A stretch of 64,000 nucleotides of DNA from contig DATBHW010000032.1 in assembly GCA_036557285.1 (NCBI GenBank), forward strand, positions 1-64,000, read 5' to 3'. A model generated the notes under the pieces. It was not told where the DNA came from and did not search any database. It was given only the letters and a program-made list of their open reading frames with translations. Below, piece by piece: positions 1 through 8,579 of this stretch (the stretch's first letter is position 1; every line of letters begins with the position of its first letter). The stretch is from Ktedonobacterales bacterium (GTDB taxonomy: Bacteria; Chloroflexota; Ktedonobacteria; Ktedonobacterales; DATBGS01). A program made the position numbers and the translations under genes.

Positions 1-78
1 TACAACCAGCGCCGACCACATCAGTCATTGGACTATCAGACTCCTGCTGAAGTGTATTTCACAGGAAGTAGCCGTTGA
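1..78 (+). CDS. IS3-family transposase, C-terminal end (cut by window edge)
   Basis: Frame 1 reads YNQRRPHQSLDYQTPAEVYF and stops with TGA at 76-78. The pattern Y-N-x-x-R-P-H-Q-S-L-x-Y-x-T-P-A-E is the signature of the last 25 or so residues of the integrase-core (DDE) transposase OrfB of IS3-type insertion sequences. The catalytic core lies upstream of the window. The next open frame, in the same phase, begins directly after the stop and looks truncated, so the element probably interrupted it. I could not see the right terminal inverted repeat with certainty. Confidence 0.85.
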   Translation, partial: YNQRRPHQSLDYQTPAEVYFTGSSR

Positions 79-120
79 AGAACAGGGGGGACACACCTTC
101 AAGACACCTTCTCCAGTGTC

Positions 121-813
121 TTGACTTTGGGGTCCATCTTATTTCTCTCCAGGCGTCCTCAGCCGGGGAATGCTGGCGCCTTCCAGCCAACCAGCGCCAG
201 CGCCCCGAAAGAGACGCCAACAGCCACGCCCGAAAACCAGCAATCTTACTTTGCCGTTACGCCTGGGCCTGATTGCGATTCCGGTTCAGGAGACTGGTCC
301 TTCAAAGAAGACTATAGTGCTCTAAGCTGTACTCCGAGTGGGCTGAAGGTAAGCAGCCGCGTTGAAGGGAAGAACGGGCAAGTGTTTTTTAGGTGGCCTG
401 GGCATGCATTTCCGCAGAACTACAGCATCGAGGCGGATGCCAGTAATTTGACAACCTCCGGCTTTGCTCTTCTTACGTGTGCAGGTATTGACGTGCGCGA
501 CACCTCCTCCGGGTCTTATGGGTTGTTTATTTGTCAGGGAGGTACCTGGAAGATTGATCGATATGACGCCCCGGATTTTAATGCTAAAGAAATCGCCAGT
601 GGCAGCGATGCGAAGCTTTTCAATCTTTCTTCTTATCACTTGAAAGTGTCTGTGAACGGAACGATGCTGGAGATCAGGATTAATGGAGGAGCCACCTATA
701 TGGTGAATGACACGACCTACCTCGACACTGATAACATTGGTTTTACTGTTGATCCGCTCCAGGGCAATACCGGCTCTGCTGTGTTCAGCAATTTTTCGTA
801 TACGCCGGGGTGA
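121..813 (+). pseudogene. Truncated exported-domain protein next to IS end
   Basis: An open frame runs from just after the transposase stop (79) to TGA at 813; the first usable start is TTG at 121, about 230 aa. The N-terminal part is Pro/Ala/Thr-rich and linker-like. Residues 50-230 form a beta-rich domain (W-S-F-K-E-D-Y, then FSNFSYTPG at the end) resembling the concanavalin-like 'DUF1080/laminin-G-like' domains found at the extracellular end of Chloroflexota kinases and exported proteins. There is no signal peptide, transmembrane segment or convincing ribosome binding site. I infer that this is the 3' half of a larger membrane-anchored gene cut by the upstream IS element. Whether it is still expressed cannot be seen. 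Confidence 0.55.
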
Positions 814-915
814 TTTCCAGGATAGAGAGTATTCACGCAGAGGCGGGCGCTCGCTCTCAAATGCTCCGTTTGCGCGGCGTTGGCCGCCTGGAAGGCGGCG
901 CTATCAGTGGCGGCG

Positions 916-1311
916 CTACGAGCCAGGAGGAGTGGGAGAGGGTGAGGGCTGCGGGGTGGGCGAGGGTGTGGGGGAAGGCGATGGCTGGGTTGTTGGCGAG
1001 GGCGAGGGGGAAGGCGATGGCTGGGCTGTTGGCGAGGGAGATGGCTGGGCTGTTGGGGCGAAGGTTGGCGCGAGGGTGGGCGTGGGCAGCGTTGGGGAAG
1101 GGGTCGTTACGGCGGGGGATGTGGTTGGCAGGGCGAACCCTGGGAGATATTTGATGAGAAGATAGGCCCCGCCGACGATCAGCGCCAGAGCCAGCGCCAG
1201 ACCAATGAAGACTTTGAGCGTGTTGCCAAAACCTTCCTGGGGGCCGGGGCCGCTCCGCGTGGAGGTTGACGGCTCGCGGTAGCGATCATCTCCCCATATG
1301 GGATCACTCAT
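916..1311 (-). CDS. Small single-pass membrane protein with Pro/Ser/Thr-rich tail
   Basis: 131 aa. Residues 1-30 are polar and probably cytoplasmic, residues 33-55 form one transmembrane helix (VFIGLALALALIVGGAYLLI), and the remainder is a low-complexity PSPTP/PTAQP tail ending at PPGS. The tail resembles an extracellular stalk. The ATG at 1311 is preceded by GAGGA at suitable spacing. No catalytic domain is present. It lies about 100 bp from the next minus-strand gene and may be cotranscribed with it. The repetitive tail is encoded by near-identical ccatc/gggcgag-type repeats, so its length is likely to vary between strains (inference). Confidence 0.7.
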   Translation of the reverse strand: MSDPIWGDDRYREPSTSTRSGPGPQEGFGNTLKVFIGLALALALIVGGAYLLIKYLPGFALPTTSPAVTTPSPTLPTPTLAPTFAPTAQPSPSPTAQPSPSPSPSPTTQPSPSPTPSPTPQPSPSPTPPGS

Positions 1312-1411
1312 GCGTTCATTCCTCAGTTCATGCCTTGCCGCCAGATGCGAGGAGGCGGCGAAACAGCCTCACCGCCTCCTGGGGTACATCCGGGTCGCCG
1401 CCAGCCAGCCC

Positions 1412-1807
1412 CTAGCGATCTACGACAGGGGGTGGGTTCTCTGGCGGGGGCATCTGGATGACTTCGCCCTCGGCCACGACGGGGCCGGGCGCGGGGGTAC
1501 TGGGAGGAACAGTGGGCTGGGCCGATGGGCCGCTTGCGCTTTCGCGTGGCGGCTGTTTCCATTGCTCCTGTTTCAATTCCTCTTTCGAGAGTCTGAGAGT
1601 GATTCCCATTGCGTTGCGCGCTTGAATGGCCGTACCAGGGAGAAAGAGTTCGTGGGTGAAGAGTCGGCCTTGCTCCACCACGAAGTAGCCGTCGCGCAGC
1701 GTGGAGAGGGTGACATGCCCTATTTTGTCTCCGTTGACATCGTAGACAGATGTCCCTTTGAGAATCTCCTCTGTTGGCGGGTTTGCGCCCGATGGTGTGT
1801 TCATCAT
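1412..1807 (-). CDS. PRC-barrel/DUF2171-like small protein
   Basis: 131 aa. Residues 15-80 contain a short beta-barrel pattern (GTSVYDVNGDKIGHVTLS, then GYFVVEQGRLF and a repeat of small strands) typical of PRC-barrel or DUF2171-type domains, whose hallmark is 'V-x-D-x-x-G-x-x-I-G-x-V'. The rest is a Pro-rich tail with no membrane segment. The start is ambiguous between two adjacent ATG codons at 1807 and 1804; GGAG lies about 11 bases upstream. PRC barrels often bind partner proteins or RNA, but the partner here is unknown. It sits between a membrane protein gene and an antirepressor-like gene on the same strand. Confidence 0.65.
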   Translation of the reverse strand: MMNTPSGANPPTEEILKGTSVYDVNGDKIGHVTLSTLRDGYFVVEQGRLFTHELFLPGTAIQARNAMGITLRLSKEELKQEQWKQPPRESASGPSAQPTVPPSTPAPGPVVAEGEVIQMPPPENPPPVVDR

Positions 1808-1985
1808 AAAACAGCGGTCTCCTTTGCCTCTGGCCTTCCCTGGCTCGCCATTCCTATCTTACCACAGGTGTTGCACGTAGGATGCCAGGGAGATCGCGTT
1901 CAGGAGCCAAAGACGCTCTCGAACCAGGCGAGGACGGCAGGCCAGGCGGTATCGGGCAGGTCGAAGGCTTCATCTGGAGGCAGCA

Positions 1986-2741
1986 TCATTCTTCAAGCAG
2001 GCTGGCAAACCAGTCGAGGACGGCGGGCCAGTCCTTTTCAGGGAGATCGTAAATGTCGGCGACTCGAAAGTGGGCAGCCAGCCCAGCAAGTACGTCGGCA
2101 ATGGGATAGCCCTGGGCCTGGCGTAACTTGTCGGCGCGCTGATAGATATACGCCAGTCGTTGCCCTGACAAGCCTTTTGCCGGGCTGGCATTTCCCGCTT
2201 CAAGCGCGGTGATACGCAGCGCCTGACTCTGCTGGTCGTATTGCACCACCGCCACCTGGTTCTGTGTTTCCTCATACAAGGCTTTTAGATGGTCAATGAA
2301 GGTATATGCGTCCTGCCACACCGATTGAGGGAGAGGGGACGGATCGGGAGGAGGCGGGGCGCTCGCATTGTTCTCGCGCTCGGCAAAGGCTCGTTCAATC
2401 TCAGTAAACGCTTCGCGCTGCAACACCAGAGCCACTGGCCGTTTTGCCTCCGGCAGTCGGGAAATGTGCAGCCCAGTAGCCCAGACAGAAATTGCCCACG
2501 TATGCAGGATGTCTGTCGGTTGTGGTCCGCCTGGTGTATCCACGACGATAAGGACCAGCGCCTCTGACAATGCAGGGTTACGCTTAATGCGCGCCACCTG
2601 CCTGCCTTTATCAATGTCTAGCAAGGCACAGAGGGAACGCAGCGTAGCGCCTGTACGTCCGTCAGGCAGCCGCAGCGCGTCAATGGGTGGCTCGTTCTCC
2701 ATAATCCGAACGGAAATGATACCAGGAAGATTTGTTTGCAT
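1986..2741 (-). CDS. Phage antirepressor N-terminal (P22_AR_N-type) protein
   Basis: 251 aa. Residues 15-130 match the layout of the P22 antirepressor N-terminal domain: a conserved LRLPDGRTGATLRSLCALLDI segment, then RQVARIKRNPALSEALVLIVVDTPGGPQ. The C-terminal half is polar and predicted helical, without the DNA-binding half of classical antirepressors. In phages such proteins bind repressors and release lysogeny; here no prophage surrounds it. It is paralogous to the protein at 10339-11127, and the alignment with that paralogue supports the long start (2741) over the internal ATG at 2702. GAGAGG sits 10 bases upstream. The leader holds a striking array of hairpins (2763-2887). Confidence 0.75.
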   Translation of the reverse strand: MQTNLPGIISVRIMENEPPIDALRLPDGRTGATLRSLCALLDIDKGRQVARIKRNPALSEALVLIVVDTPGGPQPTDILHTWAISVWATGLHISRLPEAKRPVALVLQREAFTEIERAFAERENNASAPPPPDPSPLPQSVWQDAYTFIDHLKALYEETQNQVAVVQYDQQSQALRITALEAGNASPAKGLSGQRLAYIYQRADKLRQAQGYPIADVLAGLAAHFRVADIYDLPEKDWPAVLDWFASLLEE

Positions 2742-2762
2742 TGTGTGTACACCTCTCTTCTA

Positions 2763-2889
2763 TCAAGGGGGTGATGTTATGTCACCCCCTTTGCCAAAGG
2801 GGAGGACGTTATGTCACCCCCTTGGATAAAGGGGGGACCATAATGGTCCCCCCTTGGATAAAGGGGGGACCATTATGGTCCCCCCTTGG
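2763..2889. repeat. Array of four palindromic hairpins upstream of antirepressor
   Basis: Four consecutive imperfectly repeated palindromes of about 32 bp. Units 3 (2829-2855) and 4 (2861-2887) each have perfect 13-bp arms, AAGGGGGGACCAT and its complement, around a single central base, and unit 4 is the reverse complement of unit 3. Units 1 and 2 (2763-2822) are diverged versions with TGATGTTATGTCA-like centres. The array lies about 20 bases upstream of the minus-strand start at 2741, so it is either in its promoter or in its transcript leader. Confidence 0.85.
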
Positions 2890-3243
2890 GGCAACCAAAA
2901 AACTTGGGGCAGGGGTATCCCCAGACATGTTCTCTGCCTCCTTGATGTGATCTCGCGCAGGCGGCGCGAGAAATGCAGCGGCCACCTCCTGATGCGCGCG
3001 GTCCGGGCGATGCTGTTCGCTCCGGGCTGTCAGGAGGTGGCCGTTGGGAGTCTATCGGGTGATAAAATGCCCACAGCCACATGTCCTGGCGACACCAGGA
3101 GTGGGGTGAGTGGCGCCGCCAGCGAATGTGACTGGCGGCGTCACACGGTATGGGGTTGTGTTAAGGTGCGATGGGTGTTTTCGTCGAACGCTAGATAGAG
3201 TATACCGATGGCTTCCTAGATTGTCAAGGCTTGTGGGCTATGG
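2890..3243. other. Intergenic region with two hairpins, no gene seen
   Basis: No open frame with a ribosome binding site or recognisable product. Two inverted repeats are visible: CGGCCACCTCCTGA at 2979-2992 pairs exactly with 3030-3043 around a 37-base loop, and GCCGCCAG at 3115-3122 pairs with CTGGCGGC at 3132-3139. The first could be a regulatory or terminator-like RNA structure; no T tract follows it. Confidence 0.5.
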
Positions 3244-3418
3244 GGTTCTAGCAAACATGAGGTGTTGGCAAGCGAGGCATGGTACTTGTAGCGCCGCCAT
3301 CCTGGCGGCCAGCGTTGGCCTGCTGGTCCGCTGGCCTGGAGGGCAAACGCTCGCCAGGGCGCAGCGTTGGCCGCCAGGAAGGCGGCGCTACAAGTGACCC
3401 CCGATAATTGGTGGAACC
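3244..3418 (+). mobile_element. 175-bp MITE-like element, copy A
   Basis: The ends are inverted: GGTTCTAGCAA at 3244-3254 faces TTGGTGGAACC at 3408-3418. The interior carries an inverted pair of GTAG-CGCCGCC hairpins (3288-3308 and 3371-3391). A second copy of exactly the same length, in opposite orientation, lies at 50381-50555. It has no coding capacity. The right end sits 2 bp beyond the stop codon of the glycosidase gene (stop at 3421-3423). Confidence 0.75.
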
Positions 3419-3420
3419 GG

Positions 3421-6174
3421 CTATGGGCGTTCGAGGAAGCGAAGGAGGCGGTAGCCGCCTTCTTCGATGTCAACGGCGAGTTCTTTGAGGTCTTCGGCGC
3501 GGCTGGTTTCGCCTTCGACCCAGGCGCTGCGCTCGCTGTTGTAGACCTCGGTGTGATAGGTTTTGCCCGCTTCTAGGGCTGAATCGAGGCGAAGCGGAAC
3601 GAGCATGGTCTGGCGGGAGGCGGAGCCGAGGCAGACCATGATTTCGCCAGGGCGCTTGAAGGCGACGTGATGGGCGAGGGCGTGGAGGGCATAAATCTGT
3701 TCGGAGATGTCCTGGTGATAGACGTGTTTGGTATCGCCTTCGGAGGTTTCACAGTCGGCGGTGCAAAAGACGTGGAAGAAGTCTTGCTGGCGGGCGGCGA
3801 AGAAGGCGAGTTCGCGGCCATGATAGAAGAGGCGGCGGATGCCGACCCAGTGCCAGTCGCGGGGGAGGAGGGGGCTGAGGCGGATGGGGCCGACGCCGAG
3901 CATGACACCGCAGACGCCTTCGACGGCGGCCCAGAGGAAACGCGGTGGTTCCCAGGGGGAGAGGCGCATGCCGCGATTGACGAGAGATTCACCATCGATC
4001 CATTCGCTGAACTGGCCGGGGACGGTGTTATTTTTCTTGGGGTCGCGGAGGTAATGCTCGAAGCTGGCGCGCAGGGCGCGCACCATGAATTCGGGGTGGT
4101 AGGCTTTGGCGGCGAAGGCGTACCACCAGGTCACGCCGGGCCAGACGCCGCCCATGAGGCCATATTGCCCGTAGGGGTCGTAGTCGGGGCTGTCGCGGCT
4201 GACGGTGCGAATGCCGGCGGGGGTCCAGAAGTCGGGGCTGTTGAGGCGGCTGATGATGCGATAGGACACGTCGTCGGGGGCGACGCGAAAGATGACGGGG
4301 AAGAGTTCGTCGGAGGTGACGTCGGTGCGGCGGTTGCCATCAAGGTCAATGGTGAGGTAGTAGAGGCCGGTTTCAGGGTTGAGCAGGTTGACGTTAATGG
4401 CGGCGGTGAGCGCCTCGGCTGCCTGGCGGAAGTCGCTGGCGTCTTGCTGGCCCTGGCGCGTGCCGACTTCCGCGCCAAGGTGAGCGGCGGCGCGGAGCGC
4501 GGCGGCGCATTCGGCGTTGACTTCGGTGACAGCGCCGTTGAGGGTGTAGCCTTCGATGATGTTGCGCCAGCCGCAGATGCCTTCGACGCTTGTGCCGCGC
4601 GCGGTGCAGACGACGAGGCCGTATTTCTGGTCGGCGGGGATTGCGGGCAGTTCGGTGTCGCGCTGGCTGAGGATGTAGCGGGCGGCGCGGCGCACAGCGG
4701 GATACATCTGGCGCAGATAGGCGTCGTCGCCCGTTTCGCGGTAGTGATGGTTGACGGCGAGGATGAAGAGCGGGGTGTCGTCGTTGATGTTGAGGCCGTC
4801 ATCGAATTGTTCGTTGGTGACGGCATGGTAGTATTCGATGATTTTGCCGCTGGGCTGCTGGCGCTGGGCAAAGGCGTCGAGCAGCCGCCGCGAGAACTCC
4901 GGGAGCAGGTGATCGCAGCCATAGACAAACCAGGCGGCATCGCGGCCCACGACGGCAGAGGAGCGGCTGGGGTCGTTGGTGAAGGCGGGGCCGGTGGGGT
5001 AGTCGGACATGACGCGCAGCATGTTGACTTTGGCCCAGGTGACGCCCTGGTTGATGATAGGGTCGGGGGTCATGACTTCGGTGACGCCGATGGCCCTGGT
5101 GTAGTATCTGGTGGTTTCGCGCAGGGCGCGCTCGTAGTTCCAGGCGTGGTCAAAGGTCTGGCGGGCGGCGGCTTCTCCCTGGGATGAAAAGGCGGTGATG
5201 AAGGCGAACTCGACGCGCTCGCCAGGCTCCAGGTCTACATCCACTTGCAGAGCGCCCAGGACATCGCCAGTGGCGGCGGTGTCGTTGTCGAGGGGGAAGA
5301 CGTGGGTGGTTTCGTAAATCTGGCTGGCGTCGAAGGTGGTTTCCCAGCCGGAGACGTGGACAGTACGCCCGGAGATGCCGAAGACGCGCACCCAATCTGG
5401 CTGGCTGGCGTTTTTGGCGATGAGCGCGCCCTGGCAGAGATCAGGGTCGTAGGCGCTGGTGATGTCGGCAGGGGTAGCGCCGCGCAGGCGGGCATAGCCG
5501 TAGATGCGCAGCCGCCGGGTGAGGGTGGCGTGGTTGTGGAGAGCGACGATGTGATAGAGCAGGGGGGCTTCCAGATCGGGATGATGCCTGGCCTGGGCTG
5601 GCGCGGCGACGTGAGGGACGAAGACGGTTTCTTCTGCCTTGAGGCTGCCCGACAGGTCATAGAGATGGCGCTGGTAGGCGGGGTGAATCTCGAACTGGCC
5701 GCCCATTTCCTGGCGCAGATGGATAAAGGCGGTGGTGGGTTCGTCGTGGAGGGCGTATTGTTGGGCTTGCGGGGGGATACCTGGCAGCGGAATTGCTTCT
5801 TCGTTGGTGGTGGAGGCGTCGCTGGCTTGTGGGCTGGCGGATTGATTCGCCGCCAGGGACGGCGGCGGTACAGGCGGGTCGGCGGCTTCTTCGTGGCGGC
5901 CAGGGCGAATGATGCGATGGCCGACGCCGCTATAGCGCAGGCAGATGGAGCCAACGACAGTTTTGCCCAGGTGTCTGCTGAAGAGGGATTCCACGTCTCC
6001 GCTGCCTTTGGTTGTGACCCAGCAGCAGGTGTTGCCCAGGCTGGCGCCCATTTCAAGGTCGGTGTCGGGGACGAAGTAGGCGGGCAATTCTTCCAGATGG
6101 CGCGGCCTGGGGATGACGTGGTGACGCAGGGGTCCGGCGTCGTGGGCGTGAGAGGGAACGGCATGGGATTCCAT
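3421..6174 (-). CDS. Large six-hairpin glycosidase (debranching-enzyme/GH94-like)
   Basis: 917 aa. The start is ATG at 6174, preceded by GGAGGA at 7-8 bases; the open frame extends further upstream without a better start. The N-terminal 330 residues are beta-rich, like the supersandwich domains of these enzymes. Residues of about 380-760 form an (alpha/alpha)6 barrel with the typical NINDDTPLFILAVNHHYRETGDD and GRDAAWFVYGCDHLLPEF segments seen in glycogen-debranching and related glycosidases, and a C-terminal beta domain follows. The expected role is hydrolysis or phosphorolysis of an oligo- or polysaccharide; the exact substrate cannot be read from the sequence. There is no signal peptide, so it is probably cytoplasmic. 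It is monocistronic and divergent from the gene at 6364. Confidence 0.75.
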   Translation of the reverse strand: MESHAVPSHAHDAGPLRHHVIPRPRHLEELPAYFVPDTDLEMGASLGNTCCWVTTKGSGDVESLFSRHLGKTVVGSICLRYSGVGHRIIRPGRHEEAADPPVPPPSLAANQSASPQASDASTTNEEAIPLPGIPPQAQQYALHDEPTTAFIHLRQEMGGQFEIHPAYQRHLYDLSGSLKAEETVFVPHVAAPAQARHHPDLEAPLLYHIVALHNHATLTRRLRIYGYARLRGATPADITSAYDPDLCQGALIAKNASQPDWVRVFGISGRTVHVSGWETTFDASQIYETTHVFPLDNDTAATGDVLGALQVDVDLEPGERVEFAFITAFSSQGEAAARQTFDHAWNYERALRETTRYYTRAIGVTEVMTPDPIINQGVTWAKVNMLRVMSDYPTGPAFTNDPSRSSAVVGRDAAWFVYGCDHLLPEFSRRLLDAFAQRQQPSGKIIEYYHAVTNEQFDDGLNINDDTPLFILAVNHHYRETGDDAYLRQMYPAVRRAARYILSQRDTELPAIPADQKYGLVVCTARGTSVEGICGWRNIIEGYTLNGAVTEVNAECAAALRAAAHLGAEVGTRQGQQDASDFRQAAEALTAAINVNLLNPETGLYYLTIDLDGNRRTDVTSDELFPVIFRVAPDDVSYRIISRLNSPDFWTPAGIRTVSRDSPDYDPYGQYGLMGGVWPGVTWWYAFAAKAYHPEFMVRALRASFEHYLRDPKKNNTVPGQFSEWIDGESLVNRGMRLSPWEPPRFLWAAVEGVCGVMLGVGPIRLSPLLPRDWHWVGIRRLFYHGRELAFFAARQQDFFHVFCTADCETSEGDTKHVYHQDISEQIYALHALAHHVAFKRPGEIMVCLGSASRQTMLVPLRLDSALEAGKTYHTEVYNSERSAWVEGETSRAEDLKELAVDIEEGGYRLLRFLERP

Positions 6175-6363
6175 GAAAACTCCTCCAGATGGGGGTGAGC
6201 AACCTGCTACCAAAAGTCGTCCTGGCTCGTATAGTAAAAGAGATTCTTTAGAAGAGCTTGAGAAGCACTGAAAATATGTTTGAGCGGTTGAAGGTGTTAC
6301 TCTTGAACAGTGTAACATATCCGCTCGCCCGGTCTTATGCTCCCGAAAGGAGGGATGGTTTCT

Positions 6364-8268
6364 ATGGCATCATCAAGTGGCCCGGTTGGGCCGGAAGCCC
6401 GGACGTTTTGTGGTTTCTGTGGATTTGGCGATAGACAGCCATTTACGTTCTGCCCGCGCTGTGGACGGCCCGCAGGTACGTTGAGCGAGCAGATGACGAT
6501 GAATGAGCAGACACGGCCTTCGGGGTTGATGCCCCGGGGGACGGGGACGTTTGGGGAAGCGCCGACTCAGGCTGGCTCATATCCGTCCGGGTCTGTGGGC
6601 GCTGCGGCTGGGCTGATCAATGCGCAGACCATGACAGGGGCTGCGACGAGGCAGGCGCGGAGGGGCAGAAGGCGGGTGAGTGTGCTGACGGCGGCGCTGC
6701 TGGCGCTGCTGGTGGTGGGGTCGGCGAGCGCGTACTTTGTGTATACGGCGTTCTTTGCGTATAGTCCTACGGACTCGGCGCGCTATCTCCCCGCGACGAC
6801 GCTCTTTTATTCGTCCTTCGACTTGCAGCAGGTGGAGCAGAATACGCATAACGTGAGCGAGGCGGATCTTTCCGGCGCGACGAATACGAGTGGCTTTGAG
6901 CAGATGACGGGGCTGGATTTCCATACCGATGTCGCGCCCTGGATTAAGCGGAGCTTCAGCTTCTCGCTGGTGGACATCACGCAGCAGCCCGCGCCAGGGG
7001 GGTTTGGGACGCGCACGATCTTTGAGACGGTGTTTTTGATTTCGACGCATGATACGAATGCGTCGAATGCGGCGATCCAGAAGATCATTACGAATCAGCA
7101 GCGGCAGTATGGGGTGAAGTTCAGGACGATTACCTATCAAAGCGTAACGCTCCAGAGCGATGTGGATTCGGTGGAGAGCCAGCAGGGCAATGGTTTTGGG
7201 AATCCGGCGAACAGGGCTGTGCCGCTGGTGCTGGGGATCGTGAAAGATCAGGTGATTATTGCCAATACGGTTGCGGTGGCGGAGCAGGTGGTGGATTACG
7301 CGAATGGGAAGAACGGGACGCTGGCGCAGGATTCGACGTTTACGGCTGCGATGGGGAAGCTGCCCGCTGATCGGTTTGGGACGCTGTATATCAATGTCAG
7401 CCAGGTAATGAATGATCTGCTTCATACGGGCGCCACTGGCGTTGCCGGGGTGGGGGCGGCGAATAATTATCCGGTGGGGTATGGTTCGCTGCAATTTACC
7501 AATGCGGGGATGCGCCTGAGCTTTACGCTGGAGGCGAAGGCTGGCACGCATGTGACGGAGCATCTGAACGGCGATACGAATGCGAGCGCCGGGGTGGTGC
7601 CTGCTAACGCGCTGCTGTTTGCGGGGCTGGGGAATCTGAACGGGTTCTATCATCAAGTGAAGGATGCGAGCAATGGGGCGGTGACAGATGAGAGCTTTAC
7701 ACGGGCAGTGGGCCTGGGGCCGGATGATCCGCTCTTCAATGCGCCGGTGAGTGTGGCGCTGCTGCCACCGAAGGCTGGTTCGGATCAGGTGGTTGAGCCG
7801 CTGGTGCTGCTGCACGCGACGGTGGATGCGACGACGGCGAGCGCGAAGGTGCAGCAGGCGGTGCAGAACCTGGGATATACGACGACGAGCAGCACGATCA
7901 GTGGGACGACGGTGACGGCGATTCACGCGCCGTCGCAGACGGTGTATTATACGCTGCTGGGACAAGACCTGGTGTTCGCGGGTGATAGCTACGGGATAAG
8001 TCAGGCTATTGATACGTTCCAGGGGCGGCTCTCCAGCCTGGCAGGGCTGTCAACGTTCAAGGAACTGGTGGCGCAGGCGCCGAAGGATAATGCGCTGACG
8101 GTGTTTATCGGTCTGGATACGCTGTCGAAGGCGACGGGGCCACTGGGCGATTTCTATCGGAATCTGGTGAAGCAGAGTGGGCTGCTGGCGAAGGCGACGG
8201 CGGCTTATCTGACCTATAGCTCGGATGACAGCGGGATTACGATTACCCAGGATCTCGCGCTGAAGTAG
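6364..8268 (+). CDS. Zinc-ribbon membrane protein with DUF3352-like exported domain
   Basis: 634 aa from ATG 6364, chosen because AAGGAGGG at 6347-6354 is correctly spaced for it and overlaps the earlier in-frame ATGs. The N-terminus has a zinc ribbon (CGFCGF...CPRCGRP). A linker of about 70 aa follows, then one transmembrane helix (VLTAALLALLVVGSASAYFVYTAFF), then a 480-residue exported region opening with RYLPATTLFYSSFDLQ, which is the pattern of DUF3352 proteins. The topology is therefore an inside zinc ribbon and an outside large domain. Its function is unknown. It shares the zinc-ribbon plus helix design with the genes at 22082, 42953 and 45428, which suggests a lineage-specific cell-surface sensing or assembly theme (inference). 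Confidence 0.8.
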   Translation: MASSSGPVGPEARTFCGFCGFGDRQPFTFCPRCGRPAGTLSEQMTMNEQTRPSGLMPRGTGTFGEAPTQAGSYPSGSVGAAAGLINAQTMTGAATRQARRGRRRVSVLTAALLALLVVGSASAYFVYTAFFAYSPTDSARYLPATTLFYSSFDLQQVEQNTHNVSEADLSGATNTSGFEQMTGLDFHTDVAPWIKRSFSFSLVDITQQPAPGGFGTRTIFETVFLISTHDTNASNAAIQKIITNQQRQYGVKFRTITYQSVTLQSDVDSVESQQGNGFGNPANRAVPLVLGIVKDQVIIANTVAVAEQVVDYANGKNGTLAQDSTFTAAMGKLPADRFGTLYINVSQVMNDLLHTGATGVAGVGAANNYPVGYGSLQFTNAGMRLSFTLEAKAGTHVTEHLNGDTNASAGVVPANALLFAGLGNLNGFYHQVKDASNGAVTDESFTRAVGLGPDDPLFNAPVSVALLPPKAGSDQVVEPLVLLHATVDATTASAKVQQAVQNLGYTTTSSTISGTTVTAIHAPSQTVYYTLLGQDLVFAGDSYGISQAIDTFQGRLSSLAGLSTFKELVAQAPKDNALTVFIGLDTLSKATGPLGDFYRNLVKQSGLLAKATAAYLTYSSDDSGITITQDLALK

Positions 8269-8302
8269 GCAGCCTCACCCGGCGCGTCTTCAGGAGTCGT
8301 TT

Positions 8303-8553
8303 CATGAGACATCCCGAATGTTATGAGATGCGGCTCGGCAACGCTGCTGGCTGGTGGCGCCGCTGGCGAGCAGCGGGAGCGTCCCCGGCGGAGCGCCGCC
8401 GTCCCGGCGGCTGAACGCTCCGCCAGCGATCACGCTCACCATGAGCGGCTCGGCTTGCCAGCGATGGCCGCCGGGACGGCGGCGCTCCGCACGAGGCGTT
8501 CGCTCGCCCTGCCAGCACACGCTCTGGCAGGATAAAATTCGGGATGTCTCATG
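8303..8553. mobile_element. 251-bp element with 22-bp terminal inverted repeats
   Basis: The left end, starting CATGAGACATCCCGAAT at 8303-8324, matches the reverse complement of 8532-8553 at 21 of 22 positions. The interior is filled with GCCGCC/GGCGGC hairpins but holds no gene. It sits between two plus-strand genes. No target-site duplication is obvious. It is MITE-like in structure; no related transposase is in the window. Confidence 0.7.
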
Positions 8554-8579
8554 GTTATCGTGTGTGAAGGGGGTAACGT

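Noticed and set aside
3667-5187. A 506-codon open frame on the plus strand
   Set aside because: It lies entirely opposite the glycosidase gene, has a Gly/Ala/Val/Asp-rich composition typical of the complement of GC-rich coding DNA, and no domain or ribosome binding site.
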